The position numbers and the translations under genes were made by a program. Under the pieces are notes generated by a model that made no database searches, was not told the origin of the DNA, and was given only the letters and a program-made list of their open reading frames with translations. Source: Fasciola hepatica (lineage: Eukaryota; Platyhelminthes; Trematoda; Plagiorchiida; Fasciolidae). Taken from it: a stretch of DNA of 64,000 nucleotides. The DNA is taken from positions 3,007,501 to 3,071,500 of the forward strand of contig CANUEZ040000029.1 in assembly GCA_948099385.1 (NCBI GenBank), given 5' to 3'. Positions 13,501 to 25,450 of the stretch are shown piece after piece (the first letter of the stretch is position 1; each line of letters starts with the position of its first letter).

Positions 13501-14379
13501 CATTGCCGGTACAAAGCCGTAGAACTTTGTGTTCCCGCTTTTAGCCCGTGAGAAGGAGTATGATCGACGATTCAATTTATGACTGAGTTCCTTCGATCAC
13601 CGGTGACTAAAGTTGCTGAAATGAGCAGCGGACAGAAACAAACGAAATACCTTATGAAAAGGTTTGGGATATTTGGACAGAAATTTAAGATTCCATCTGC
13701 GTAACGAAATTAAAAATGGCGCCTAATAGTAGTAGGAAGTATCAGTATAGGCTGATAAAAGTCACTTTGCGAGCCACAATACATTGCCGTTGTTCCATTA
13801 GGATTAGACGACCACGCTAACCAATAAGCACTTTAATCGACTAACATACCTCATCTAAAATACCAAATTGATTACTTGCATGATATTCTCTGATAAAGAG
13901 AATTCAGATTGTCTAGTTACTAGAACTGACTGGAGGCCTCCAAATGACATATTAGAATTTCGTTGGAAATTATCGATTCAGAGCAAAGAGCTGTATCAAA
14001 TTCCAAATTTTCTAGCATCATGATCGTTAGCAAGGCTTGCCTAATTCAGGTTTCAGATCACTATCTTTATTTTGGTGAATATGTTGCGGTATCAAACTTA
14101 GTGGAAACCTAATAACCTCCTTCTACAGTTATTGTTTTATTGTTCTCCGTATTCTTCTGACCTTTTGTTTGATGTTGTTTTGAAATGATTCATTATGAAC
14201 CCCACTTGTAATAGTAACTGAGAATCTTTACTTATGTTTGTGTATGAGTGACTTTTGCTAACCATACGCTTAAATTTCCGTCAAAAACCTTTACTCAAAA
14301 AAGTACGCTATTCGGACTTCATAGGGTATATAAAATGGAATAAAAAGGAAGTGAATTTTACTCACCGAGACTAATGTAT
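10501..14379. other. No recognisable gene; one TTA array
   Basis: A (TTA)n array lies at 11822-11872. Overlapping frames at 11258-11639 have no domain. 13150-13370 contains a CCAGCCGGTGGCTTACCACTGG-like imperfect palindrome. I could not relate this interval to any other repeat in the window. Confidence 0.45.
11822..11872. repeat. (TTA)n microsatellite
   Basis: About 50 bp of TTA units with a few point changes. Confidence 0.95.
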
Positions 14380-15440
14380 AAAGCAGTCACTAACCTGTTT
14401 GATCGTCAGTATGCGAGCCAAGTATGGAACAGGAGAATTCTCATATATTTTAAAGTAAGAGGGGATACATTCAAAATCAGAACGTGTTTTTGAGTGGGAG
14501 TAGCCGGAAGACAAATCGATGTGCAACAGGTGAGCGTCATCTAAAAGTATCTTGCGGGCAAACTTTATGCGCGAATCAAAGTGTCCGTCAACAAGTTTAT
14601 GGATTGATCACTTAACCGGGCTTAGGGAAACACGACCGTTTATCTGTAGATCGCGCAATATATCTCTGAAGTCTTGTTTCTGAAGTCCATGGAAAATTAT
14701 AGGTAAACAATAGAGTGAGACGTAAGTAGACAGGATTTATTATAGGTTCTGGAATAGTCTGAGTGTACGAATGTGGAAAGACAAACGTCGCAGCTTTCCG
14801 TCACACCTGTTAAACGTGCGTACTCCACCGCTGGTTGCTATTTATTCTTATCCCTAGGTACATACTGAAATCGACTCCAGGAAAGGAGGCATTAATAATG
14901 ACTACTTTTTCTGTGGGTAAAGTTAAACTTTTCGGTCTGAGACACCACTGGCTTGAAAACTGTTCAATATTTCAAAGAGAAGCTTCCCTGAATATATCGA
15001 AATCAGAAGAAGCGTAGTTGGATGGGCGCAGAAGATCATCTGTATGCATTAAAACATTATCAGGAGAGTTCCCAGGCATATCACTTATGTAAACGGAAAA
15101 TAAATACGAGGAAAGAGCGGTCTCTTGGAGCCTTTCGAAATGGTTGATGAAAGGTTTGCAACAATATTGACCTAATTTGGTACACTGCATCTTTTCTATG
15201 AAGTAATTAGATAACCATGCAAGCAATTGATTTCGGGAATCAAAAGATTCCAATTAGGTCAGGATCCATGACCGGGAAGAAGAATGAAACACGGGAGAGT
15301 AATCAACAAAACCAACTGGACTGGCCGTTTTTTCCCCTCCATGATTTACTCACAAGGTGAGTGATGGAGAACGCAGCGTCTAAAGAAAATCTGTTTGGTT
15401 TATATGCAACCTGGAAAGGGTCATGAGGGATGTTCACTTG
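14380..15440 (-). mobile_element. Family A non-LTR retrotransposon, RT and 3' part (copy A1)
   Basis: Read on the minus strand, the order is AYKPNRFSLDAAFSITHLVSK (15420-15340, matching the sister copy at 40.4 kb), FVDYSPVFHSSSR (a decayed motif A), then SNYFIEKMQCTKL and SSYLFSVYISDMPG (motif B) with VLMHTDDLL (motif C, originally YADD) at 14972-15253. Further on come IIFHGLQKQDF and SPVPYLARILT (about 14410). It is riddled with stops and frame changes. The 5' part of the same element resumes at 16341, so the intervening DNA is an insertion. This is a Jockey/CR1-like APE-type LINE by motif order, and the exact clade is not certain. Confidence 0.65.
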
Positions 15441-16340
15441 TTAGTGCAGGCGCTTGATGACAGCTTTCGCAGTCATCTTCAGAGCAGTAAACGTGTAAGC
15501 TTTTGGGCGAAAGGGCTTTGTGATGACTGTTGACTTGAAGTCTGTTGTGTTCGTAGTTGGCAGCTGAACACGCAGTGGCTGTACTCTATTTATGTATATG
15601 AACGTAAGTACGAAACCTGGCTATAGCAATCAGCAAGCAAGCAGGCATACGCATAAGCAAGTAACTAGGTGAGTTCGTAAGTAAGTGAGAGCAGACAAAG
15701 CAAGGTCATTCGACGTGTGGTTGGATCGACCAGTCAACACTGCCCTGGCCGATGCATGATTAAATATAAACGGACGTATGTCAATGAGTGAGAGGGATAG
15801 TGATCGATTATCCTGGTAGCACGTGTGACTGTTTAAACCGGATATAATAGTGGTGACAGAACTCCACGAGTCGGAGGTAACACAGCTACCCCAATATTGA
15901 TTCACAATGGACATCATCGCCTCGGCTGAAGAACGGGCTCCATATTCGAGGAGATGTAATAACCGAATAGACCGAAATGGGACCGTAAAACATTCCAACT
16001 AGCACTGAAATGTACTGGTGTCTCAGCGTAGAAGACACGGCACTCGTGTAGGCATGAAATATGTAACGGAACACATGTGCACACAGGTACTGATCCATAA
16101 GCAACGCGACTAGTGGGTACAAACTTGCCAAATGTTGTCACGTGATACGGAAGCAGATCACTCGAGTGAGACACGCGTACTACGACAATTAACATCCCGG
16201 GTTGCACAAAGATGAATCGCACGCGCACGGTGTATTTCTTTGTGCGGAAAAGCATGGACGCTGATTGGAATGCACATTGAACGAATGAACACCGATTGAT
16301 CCAAACGAATTTCCTCGTATTGCGTATGAATGGGACAAAA
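15441..16340. other. Sequence inserted into LINE A1; identity unknown
   Basis: About 0.9 kb separates two halves of one LINE reverse transcriptase (SSASGL at 16380 and AYKPNR at 15420), where roughly 225 bp is expected from copy A2. So about 0.7 kb is probably foreign, and some RT may also be lost. The segment contains GCAAGCAAGCAGGCA- and GTAAGTAAGTGAG-type short repeats at 15630-15690 and a 147-codon minus-strand frame (15914-16357) that I do not recognise. No terminal repeats were identified. Confidence 0.35.
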
Positions 16341-17205
16341 TCACCACAGAAAATCAAAGGGTGGACTGTTCAAACCTGAGGCAGAGGATGCGTTGGTAGT
16401 GCGCAGAAGTTTGGAAATATCGTCATTGGAAAGCTGCTCGACTGTTATACTTCCACAGGACGAATAGTGTAGTGTACGTCGACGGGTGAATATATGTGTC
16501 TTTAAGATTGCCAACATCCACATGGAGGCTGGAGCTTTCTACCTTACGTCCAGAGAGAAGTCTGATACGGTTCCACAAATGTTTACTGCCATTGGTTCCC
16601 AGGAGTTGACAGCCGAATAACACTTTTGGGCATTTAACCTCTCGTTTGATAAAATCTGAGTATTTTCGACACTAACTTTTTCATTGGACTTGTAGGTACA
16701 CCCCTTAAGCCTATATAGAGACTACTGATAGAGGGAGTCTATTATACCGTATTACACCAAAATAGTTTCTATAGGGCATCGGAGGTTAAATGTTGCCTCC
16801 AAGATGTCAGTAAAGGGATTATGACAACTATATAATGGTAAGTGAATGGAAGAGAGCCACGGAACGGCTGTTATAAGTGACCTGTCAAGCAGAGGGATAT
16901 TAGTGGATGAGAAATTACTTAAGTGGAACTTAATCTGCTTTGATTCAACGCATGTTTCGTTGGCAGATGGTGAGTTGATCTTTGATCTGACTAACACGAG
17001 ACAATAGTTCCTGGTGGAAACGGGTGCTTTATATGAGAATGAAAAACTGTTGGGATGGTTGGTAATCACTCTGTCTAGGACAGAGTTACCTATGGTGGGA
17101 AAATGGTTAAGATCAGTCAATTCAAAAGATATGTGCTGGCGTGAATAAAATCACCAAAAAGCAGATGCGGGTTTTCCTCTATAAGGAGAACAAGAAATAT
17201 TACAT
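16341..17205 (-). mobile_element. Family A LINE, endonuclease end and RT start (copy A1, 5' part)
   Basis: The minus strand shows LLFGDFIHASTY (the APE GDFN box, about 17160), then NHFPTIGNSVLDRVITNHP and KAPVSTRNYCLVLVRSKI at 16752-17120. These are the ends of an apurinic-type endonuclease domain in which the usual SDH has become RNY. Next come GTNGSKHLWNRIRLLSGRK and the RT lead-in EQLSNDDISKLLRTTNAS with SSASGLN (normally SGLDGIPP) at 16341-16623. The element is truncated upstream of about 17.2 kb and carries several frameshifts. It is non-functional because of the endonuclease change and the interruption downstream. Confidence 0.62.
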
Positions 17206-18289
17206 TCGAGTCACGAAGGCATTTAAGTCTGGTTGTAAGCAGAAAGGAACTTTGCACAGGCTAGTTATTAATGTATTCCTTATGACAAGAAAGTCATAGA
17301 GTGGAGGTATTCAGCAGCCAAATTGCCAAGTCCACTGGGAGTATAGATGAAGATAACATCAGGAAGATGAGACTTATAACTTCTCCTCCGGTCTTCTTTC
17401 TGCCTGAATTTCTGCCCCACCGGTAGCATTCAAAGCTGCATATGAGCACCTCTCATCTATTGAGTTAACCTGTATTCCTGTCCCTAATTCACACAGAGGC
17501 TCGGGTGAATGCGTGAGCTGGGATGTGCATTAAGTTTGGTGATTTTGGGAAGGGCGATCAAACGTTAGTGGCACCGTCATCTTTTATAGAGGGGCCCAGC
17601 TACGAGACGTCTTCCAGTCAACTCGCCGGGGTTTCTTGATCAAACCGATCCTGCGTGATTGAAAAGACACATGGGTTGCTGGTTGTACAGAGAGTATCCT
17701 AGATTTCCTCAGGTGGATGATAAACTCTCGTGAATATGAATGACGTATTGACAAGGTATTTTAATGAGATACTAGCAAGAATTCAATGTGATGATGAACA
17801 AGGACAGATGTACCACAGTCTTTCAAGAAGTATACTAATCTCTGGCAGCAAAGAGAAAGAATAATAATCCACTCATCGATCGTGAACGAATCGAGTGTCC
17901 ACCACTAGTGAGAAACTGTTTGTTTATCTTTGAGAGGTATTCATAATGCAGCAGCTCGAGGGTCAAAACGCGGGTAATGATGTAAGGATTCGATAAGAAA
18001 AATTAAATAAAAATATAGCTTTTACTAGCTCCGCTGTGTAACCATGTGGATTTAAGTAAGATCATAAGATACTCTGCACCTTAAAACCTATGGTTCACTA
18101 TTCAGAACGAACTCTAATCAATCAGCTGTGTCTAGGCGCGGATAGTTGAAGTACTGAGACCTCCCACTGTTTCTAGAAAGATCTCACTGTTTCCGAACTA
18201 TCTCAATGCATTGGTACGAAATAGGTCGTTTATTTAAGATGTGAGGTGACCATTACCAAATCCCTGCATGAAAGTTCAGTGGTTCAATT
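17206..18289. other. No recognisable gene
   Basis: AT-rich sequence between the two antisense LINEs. The upstream endonuclease half of copy A1 would be expected here, but I cannot trace it past about 17.2 kb. No domain is seen. Confidence 0.4.
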
Positions 18290-18290
18290 T

Positions 18291-19095
18291 TTATTCATGA
18301 ACGGCTCTTCTGATCGGTTGATCTAGTTGCAACCCGATCGGTTGACTCGGCTCAGGCCAGTTCAGACCACTGTTGGCCACTGACTGGTCCTTTACTTCGC
18401 TGGCTCTAATCCTGGTCTTGATTCTGGACAATGGATAACGTTCTGTATATCTGCCGAATGATGGACCTGCTTCCCTAGCTGCAACCTTGAATCCGGACAG
18501 GCGAAGACGTGCTGTCTGCCAGTCGTGTACTCCGAAGACGGACTGAAGGCCTAGGCAATCCATGTCTGCCTTGATAGTGCTAACCCATGTCTTCAGTTGG
18601 CCACCAAGGCGACATTTCCAGTCTGAGCAGGGCAACGGCAGTAAACTCCTCTTCGAAGGTTCCATTTCAGGTTGTCGTAGGACATGACCAAACCACTGCG
18701 GGCGACTTCCTCAGAGGAACGAAGAAAGTTGTTCTGTATTCGCAGTGTTGATGCACAGCGGGGTTTGTGACGCGATCATACCACTTGATTTTGGCCATGT
18801 AGCGGAGACACCAGTGGTCAAATATTTTCAGCCTTTTCGTGTCGTCTACTCTCAACGGCCAAGTTTCGCACGCGTACGTAAGAACTGGGCGGACGGCAGC
18901 TCGGCATATGCGGAACTTCTTGTGGAGGCTTATCTCGCTGTGAGACCAAAATGATTTGCGAAGTTGAAGGAACGCTCCCCTTGCATAGTTCACACGAAGC
19001 TCAATCACGTCCCTGACCTGGCCGTTTGCCTGGATGGTAGGACCTATGCACTTGAAAGGGTGCACTTGTACCAGAGTTTCACCACTGACGCGCAC
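18291..19095 (-). pseudogene. RTE C-terminal region (thumb to terminus)
   Basis: Two open frames encode the end of the RTE polyprotein. The first (19095-18667) reads FKCIGPTIQANGQVRD, EISLHKKFRICRAAVRPVL, TYACETWPLRVDD and HWCLRYMAKIKWYDRV. It matches the LINE segment in which the enzyme's thumb is followed by the YGSETW-like box, here ACETW. The second (18665-18291) begins with GGQLKTWVSTIKADMD and WQTARLRLSGFKVAAREAG, the LKTWxxTxKADL tail typical of flatworm RTE proteins. A frame change near 18665 separates them. Confidence 0.75.
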
Positions 19096-19189
19096 AGAAT
19101 GCGTTAGGCCTTGCGAAATCGTGACTAATTTCGTTTTTGTAGTGGTTATCTCCAGACCAACAGCCTTGGCTTCGCATACAATACGGTAG

Positions 19190-20057
19190 AGAACTGGCTG
19201 CAGAGTTCCGGGATACTCTCCTAAAATGAAAATGTCGTTGGCGAATTTGAGGTCAGTAATTCAAGAACTGTGGCCAAGTTGTATTCCTTGAAGGTTCTTG
19301 AGGGCGTGATGCATTATCCAGTCTATAGCGTAGCTGAGTACGACTGGCGATATAGGGCACTCTTGTCGGACGCCGGAGTCGATTGGAAACTCTAGACACT
19401 CTTTGCCGTAGACACGGACGCGTGCCTGTGTTGCCTAGGAGTGCGATCTTATCAATCTGATGTGCTCTTAGGGCATCCCATGGCTTTGCAATACGCTCCA
19501 GAGTGACTGCCTGTCAATGGAGTCGAATGCTGCCCGAAAGTCAGTGAGGCATGCTGTGATGGGTTGCTGCAATTTATGGCGATGTTCTAGGACTCGCAGT
19601 AACGTGAAGATCTGGTCAACACACCCTCTTCCTTGACGAAAACCACACTGCTTGAAGCGCGTTCGCGCGTCACGAACACTAACAGTGGTTTATCAGGATG
19701 GTCATTAAAAGCATAGCCGCTTTATCGATGAGGATGATATCCCTGTAGTTTGCGCAGACTGTCTTGTCGCCCCTTCTTGGTATAGGGAGTAGGAAAGGTT
19801 GACCGGTTTTCGGGAAAAACTTCGGTGCCCCAAATACGACGGAATAATGTACTAAGTGGATCTAACAGAATTGGCAGACAGGACTTGAAGATTTCGGGTG
19901 GAATGCCATTCTCCCCAGGTGACTTATCGTTTTTTAATGTTTGAACTGTGGTTACTATTTCCGATTCCTTATCGGGAGGGTCGAGGTCGATGGCATATTG
20001 TTCTATATCGCCTGGTGCCGTTACACAGATGGATTGGATGGGAGGACGAATGAGCAA
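19190..20057 (-). pseudogene. RTE reverse transcriptase domain (broken)
   Basis: The fingers motif LKNDKSPGENGIPPEIFKSC lies in 19722-20057. Motif A, DFRAAFDSIDRQ, is at 19519-19542. Motif B, GVRQECPISP, is at about 19347-19380. Motif C, FANDI, is at about 19231-19250. The normal catalytic pair is DD, so the asparagine replaces the first aspartate. Stops and frame changes divide the domain into at least three pieces. The reaction of the ancestral protein was target-primed reverse transcription of LINE RNA in the nucleus. Confidence 0.8.
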
Positions 20058-20246
20058 CCGACGGAAGTGTTCGATTCACCTTTGAGATTTCTGGTTGCAG
20101 CCGGATATCAGGTGGCTGCTGTCATTGCATAGCGTGGGAGGAGGAGATTGCGCCCTCCCCGAAGAGGAGCGGACGAGTCGAAAAAGCTCCCCAATGTCTC
20201 CAACAGAGGCTGCTGTTTTCATTCGATCTGCAGTTTCAAACCAATA

Positions 20247-21836
20247 TCATTTACGGTCACTCCTCGCTGAGTGTGTAACTTCGCAGTGAAGGTTGTGGTG
20301 ATCAGGTGAATTGCGGAATCTCGTGTCCCTGGAATTAGGGCAGCGGTTGATGGTTTCTGCAGAGATCCCATCTTTCCGGTGCCCTTTTATTTTGCCTAAC
20401 TGTTCAAGAGAGGTGCTGGCGATGGGTACTTTTAGCCCTGTGCATTGCCCATCTACGCTTCCATCCTCGTAGATCGCATCTTGTCTGGACGAGATCGCAT
20501 TTGGCAGGGCTTGAACGTTGTCCGGGACTGTTAGCTTATAAGTACGTACTATGCAGTGAGGACGAGATTTTTGTCGTGCTGAAAGGCGAAGCTTGAGACG
20601 AGAGCGTACCAGTGTGTGGTCCGTGCCGTTGGCATTTCCCTTTACGCCGCCCCGGTATGCGCGGCAGTTATCAATCGATGATGCCCAACGAGAGCGCACT
20701 AAGATGTAATCGATTTGGTGCGTCGTCCTACCGTCAGGGAATACAAAGTCAGCAGGTGCCTTTTTGGATGCTGGAAGCGGATATTGCCGACGACCAGTCG
20801 ATTGAGGTCAGTAAACGTGACCAGGCGGTCGTTATTTTCGTATCGCTCCCTTATGCCAGATTTCCTCTGTACATTTTGGGTGTGCGTGGTGATTCAATGG
20901 CATCACACCTAATGCGGTCAGGTACATCTTCGTAGCTGCGCACGCTGACGAGCCCCAACTACTCAGGATCGCCGAGGACAGGTACGGCAAAAGCTTCTTG
21001 TGATAGGTCAACTTCTAATTTACCGATTATATTCTTTGATTTAAAATATTTATGCAAACCAATTCTGCAATACAAATAACATGCTATCCCACAGCGTTAG
21101 TGTTCTTGCTAATTTGGTTTGCATGTTTCCGGGTTGCAGTGATTTCAATACGTTCCGTCAGTTCGGATATTGCGAATATTACAGAATACTCGACTGCCAG
21201 TCCCGTGCGGGAATTACAGTCTCATGCAATTAGCAAGATATCACGCCTGGAAACCCGGTTGACTGAATTTTGAAACTCTTTTTAGATGTCTTTAGTGGTT
21301 GGCTCTGTTTGTAGCTTTGGGAAGTAGACCACAATCACGGTCACGTTAAACGGAGTGCTCCTGAACCGTACCACAGCAGCTTATGTTGAAACCGGTTTCT
21401 CAGAGATCAGGGCTTTGTGAGCTTGACTGCTAATTTCAGTCACAACTCCTCGAAGCCCAGGATTGTCTATTGGCCCTCTGTGGTACTTCCAGTAGTACGT
21501 GTTCGTTTGATGGACTTGAATATGTCGGCGGTAGGAATTGGGTGGGCGTACTTCGGATAGACAAGCTACGTCAATTTCGTAGTCGTAGAATGTGCGCATG
21601 GTAATGCACTGGCTACCTGTACTTAGGAGAGTTTTCGTGTTCCAGCAGGCTATGTGCACTCTTGACGTTGTGTTCCGAGGTAGGTCCTCAGCTCGTGTCT
21701 GGGTCACTCTAGCCCCTGGGGTAGTATAAGGCTCTTCGCTCACGGGAGATGCTGTAGCATGATCGGAGCTAACTGTAGAGGCAAAATCCATGCAGAGACT
21801 GAGGAATAGTGCACGAAGTGGCATCTTCACAGTCAC
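20247..21836 (-). pseudogene. RTE apurinic-type endonuclease and connector (broken)
   Basis: The N-terminal half at 21836-21381 reads IACWNTKTLLSTGSQ and EIDVACLSEVRPPN (the catalytic Glu box), then GPIDNPGLRGV. It runs on as NVTVIVVYFPKLQTE and RDILLIA-stop-DCNSRTG (the GDWN box, with TGA in place of Gly codon GGA). The C-terminal half at 20247-20935 holds HQIDYILVRSRW and GTDHTLVRSRLKLRL, the D-H catalytic end of the APE fold, and then the connector SARQKSRPHCIVRTYKLT. Between the halves (about 21000-21130) is AT-rich DNA that does not read as endonuclease and may be an insertion. Confidence 0.78.
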
Positions 21837-22345
21837 TGGGCTTTTGTTCGAGGTAGCACCTCTATCCCGTGGACAACCAAGTGCTACCTATTGGACTACA
21901 GGAGGTTCGTGTGTTGGGAGACGGTGGCCGATCGCACGATTCATACGCCATTTGGATGGTGGTCTACCAATCCGGGATGCCCAACGCGTCCTAATGATCT
22001 TGGTGCATGATTGCCTGTGGCTCTCTAGGGGCTCGTTAGCCATTCGGTAGGGATGACCATGACCTAGGTGTCCAAGTAACCCTGGTGGTTGGACGGATTT
22101 TCTTGGTAGCCATTAGATCTCGTCCACCTATGCAAGAATACCCTTCTTCGCATGCTGCGCTCCGTCTCACGGAGGTTTTTTAGGCCTTCGTTACCCTCCA
22201 TCTGGCCTGCCCGCCAAGTAGTTTGCCGGGGTGCTGCCGCTGATGAAAGCCTCAGCTTCGTGAAGCCATAGGTAAGAGTTGGGTAAGTGATGGAGATCAA
22301 AGAGACGGAAAATACCCCGGGGACAAGACAGTCTACCAACTGAGA

Positions 22346-22665
22346 GGTTCTGCTCCTCGCAGATACTCCTGTCAGTAATCCGCTGTTCCCCCAGCGACTG
22401 AATCTTGTGATGATGAATTCGTCGTGAGTAGACGAACTAAAACATATTCACAGATCTGATCTTACGAACAAGCAAGGAAGCAGGAGCTTTTCGGTTTGCT
22501 TTATTTCATCATGTTCGGTCAATAGAGATAAAAGAAACATCATACCAACGCTTCCCTCCTACTGGGGAAGAATATGAAACAACCAATATCTTCCAAATGT
22601 TGCAGTATTCAAGGGATGAAACTTTTCGAGTACTCCTAAATTTCGTTTCTAAGGAGAAACTGGAA
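22346..22665. other. No recognisable gene
   Basis: Short spacer between the RTE 5' end and the next SINE. No open frame or repeat relative was seen. Confidence 0.45.
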
Positions 22666-22667
22666 TT

Positions 22668-22888
22668 CAGAATGAATTACACAGAAATGCAATAATAATA
22701 ATAAGCGAAGTAAAGGCAAGTAATATCTTAACTCCTTTATTTGTTATACGACAATATACAATATTTCTGGAAGGGAGCTGCAACCAGTCAAAGGCTGTCC
22801 AAAGGGGAAGTAGCCGGCTGTGGTGGGAATCGAACCCGGGAGGTGACGGTGCCAATTCCGCAATGGTCAATGTTTGACCACTGCCGAT
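22668..22888 (-). repeat. tRNA-derived SINE, family II
   Basis: On the minus strand, CGGCAGTGGTCAAACATTG leads to a clear box B, GGGTTCGATTCCC (about 22825). A body then contains TTGGACAGCCTTTGACTGG and TCCAGAAATATTGTA, and the copy ends in an ATT-rich tail (22690). The body is shared with the minus-strand repeat at 48600-48805. The anticodon arm does not fold, so this is a SINE rather than a tRNA gene. Confidence 0.65.
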
Positions 22889-25379
22889 CAGACGCGTGTA
22901 TTACAGAAAAGTAACTTTTTACCATAACCCATAGTAGACGAGAATACGGCATAAGTTAAGTTCTACGCGTCTTCGAAAAATCTGGAGCAAAATTCGCATA
23001 GTGAATTTTCTTCACAGCGAAAGACCAAATAAAAAGCGAGCTTCTGCTTAGTTAGCAAACTCTTGTTAGGGGATTTGTGGAGCACTAGGTAGCATTGTGT
23101 CTACGATGATCAAATTAAAAGGTACACCCCTTAAAAGTAATTACTAGGTGCTTTCCCGCCACTATAATCGACCTACTTCAGATTATGTGCCAGGTTGGAT
23201 AAGTGAATCAAAGCGGTGAATTAACCCATTAGACGACAACACCTGCATCTCTGACCTTTTTGGAAGTTTGCATATGTACTTAAATGAAATTCATTTTAAT
23301 GTGTCAGCGCTCTATACTCCAGTGACAAACTGGTACAAATGTTTGATTGAACTTTTTACGCATTATGGAAATGGCACAAATCTAACACAATTCGCCATCT
23401 GCATAAGAACGCGAATATAGTATTTCATTTCGGACATTACAACGCATTCTTATCATACCTATCAGGATCCTGTCGGTTTGATTTACAGATTTCATCAACA
23501 TATACCCATTTTGGTAATAGAACTGCGGTTTTCCTGGGTGGTCATTTTATCTGCGGTAGAGGAGGAGCCCCGTAGGGCTCATTTTCGTCATCTCGTTTCC
23601 TACTTATTTTGACCTTATTCGTGCATTCATTCCCCGAAACGGTAAACTGGTCCAGAATTTCATCCAGTCCAATATCTTTTATAAGCTCTACATTTTCAGA
23701 TAAACGGAAAAGTTCGTGTACTTTTCAATTACTACATTGACAAACATCATCCACGTCAAGCAAGTTGAAACCAATCTCCCCTGACCTCCTCACAGAAACA
23801 GCCGTAGCTGTCGCGCTGGAATTTTTGAGATCAAGAGTACGGGCTGAATGTTGTAAGGCAGTTTCCTTCTTTGTTAAGTAAGCTGAAGCAGACCCTGCAC
23901 ACAAGTCTTTAGTCTCTAATCAGTGGATCATGAACGATAAATTTTCAGCGCTTCCTTCCACAAGGCCAGTGAAATCAGTGCCAAGAATCAGGGGGTGAAA
24001 TGAAGAAGAGTTCAGCTCAAGATTGTTACTGGTTAACGGACAGGCGGGCAACTACACTGAAGAAAGCGAAAAACCGTGGAACGTGACTAAGAAATTTGGT
24101 ACAATAGGGGGAAAGCAGTTTTATCTTGGAGATGATTATGTCTTCAATCAAACAAATCACGGCCTTGAACCGACAGTAAGACAAATGCACACATCAGCTC
24201 AACTGTCTGTTGTAGACGACCATAGAATCGAGCTGCTCATATCATTCCCACATTCCTACTGATTCCCATATCTTACTTGTTATCTACCGGTTGACTTGTA
24301 CTGCAGCGGACGCATAAAATGACCGAACGGATTAACGTTTCCCTCCACTGTCAAAAATATTGACATTGTAGCCACACAGAATAACGCTAAATCTCCGGCT
24401 TCTCTGGTTGTGAAAAGCTGAATTGAAAAAGGTCAAAGAGCTGAATGACCTGGTCCAGCTCTTCAAAGCAGTGATAGCTAGCGATGCCGAAGCCTATGAC
24501 TTTTAATGAATGTTTCTTATTATGATCCAGTATCAAACAATTCTTTCACTTGATCCCTCAGATCAACGTCAAAACTTTCAACTAGGCATATTATAATGAT
24601 ACAATACACGTACCATTCATAAGCTGGCATGTGTTATCTTAGCAATCGAGAACAGGAGACGGAAAGTCGGAATCTCAGAGTCTCAACCTTCTTTCATTTC
24701 TCGTGAACTGGAAGAAGGGAACCAATTTTTCAAACAAAATACCACATGTTTTCACGGTATACTTTCAAAGGTAATAAGACGTTCAACTAGCCGGAAAAGG
24801 ATAACCAGACTATCGTATTTTGTAGAATTGGTCACTTTACACTAAGACGCAGCACAACCCGAGCAAGGAGGCTGCCCACAGATGTGAGCTGTTTATCACC
24901 AATTTTACCGTCCAGCTTGTCACCTTTACAGACAGGTCAATGATTGACTCGTCCTTCAGACAAATTCCAAGCCTGTCATTCGTATAAGGGTCAATACGAA
25001 CAACTCAGCCATTCCCTGATTTCTAAATGGACTTTAGGTTATTACTTTTTTTTAAATAGTTAGAAGTGATTTATTCGGAACACTTGGAAGACCAAGAATT
25101 TTGTGAACAGAATGGTATCAAAATCAAGATATACAAATGGGACACATGACGTGACGGATTTTTAAATTCTTATACAGAGAAGCACGCGGTGATTCCTCCA
25201 AAATTGATTCGTCGGTTACCTCTGGTGACCTTCAGAAGGAGGACACATGGAAGAATTACCGTGTGATTCTAAAAATAAACTGTCCGTCCGTGCCCGCCCC
25301 CTTCGATTCAAATGAGATTGCAGCTGTAAACCAACCATTAAGTGATCAAGTCTAAAGACGATTGGGCAAAAGAGTACCG
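22889..25379. other. No recognisable gene
   Basis: AT-rich unique DNA. The only open frame of note, 24023-24262(+), has no domain or repeat relative. Nothing further can be supported. Confidence 0.45.
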
Positions 25380-25450
25380 GGTACGCAAACCTGATGAGCG
25401 GAAACAATCGCGAAACTGGTCGTGTGCTTCCGGGGGAATTTTGTCCTCTC
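25375..25450 (+). ncRNA. Hammerhead-like motif, copy G
   Basis: The order is GTACCGGGTACGCAAAC, CTGATGAG, then GCG-(8 nt)-CGC, GAAAC and TGGTCGTGTGCTTCCGG. CTGATGA and GAAA are exact core strings. Stem II is GCG/CGC with loop GAAACAAT. A stem III of CTGG/CCGG (one G-U) can form, but the U expected at position 16.1 is G, so the cleavage site is lost. The upstream sequence matches copies H and I. Probably a decayed ribozyme copy. Confidence 0.5.

Larger units (their letters stand above)
18290..22345 (-). mobile_element. RTE-type LINE, near full length, inactivated
   Basis: About 4.05 kb on the minus strand carries, in order, a 5' region (22339-21840), an AP endonuclease (21836-20580), a reverse transcriptase (20057-19190), a thumb and connection region (19095-18667), and a C-terminal domain (18665-18291). 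The single-ORF order EN-RT without gag and the motif GVRQECPISP identify the RTE clade. A related 5' region lies at 56580-57077. The element has many stops and frameshifts, and its RT catalytic box reads FANDI instead of FADD, so it cannot act autonomously. It is GC-richer than its flanks, as expected for an inserted element. Confidence 0.85.

Noticed and set aside
15914..16357. 147-codon minus-strand frame
   Set aside because: Lies in the insert of LINE A1 and spans its boundary. No recognisable domain.
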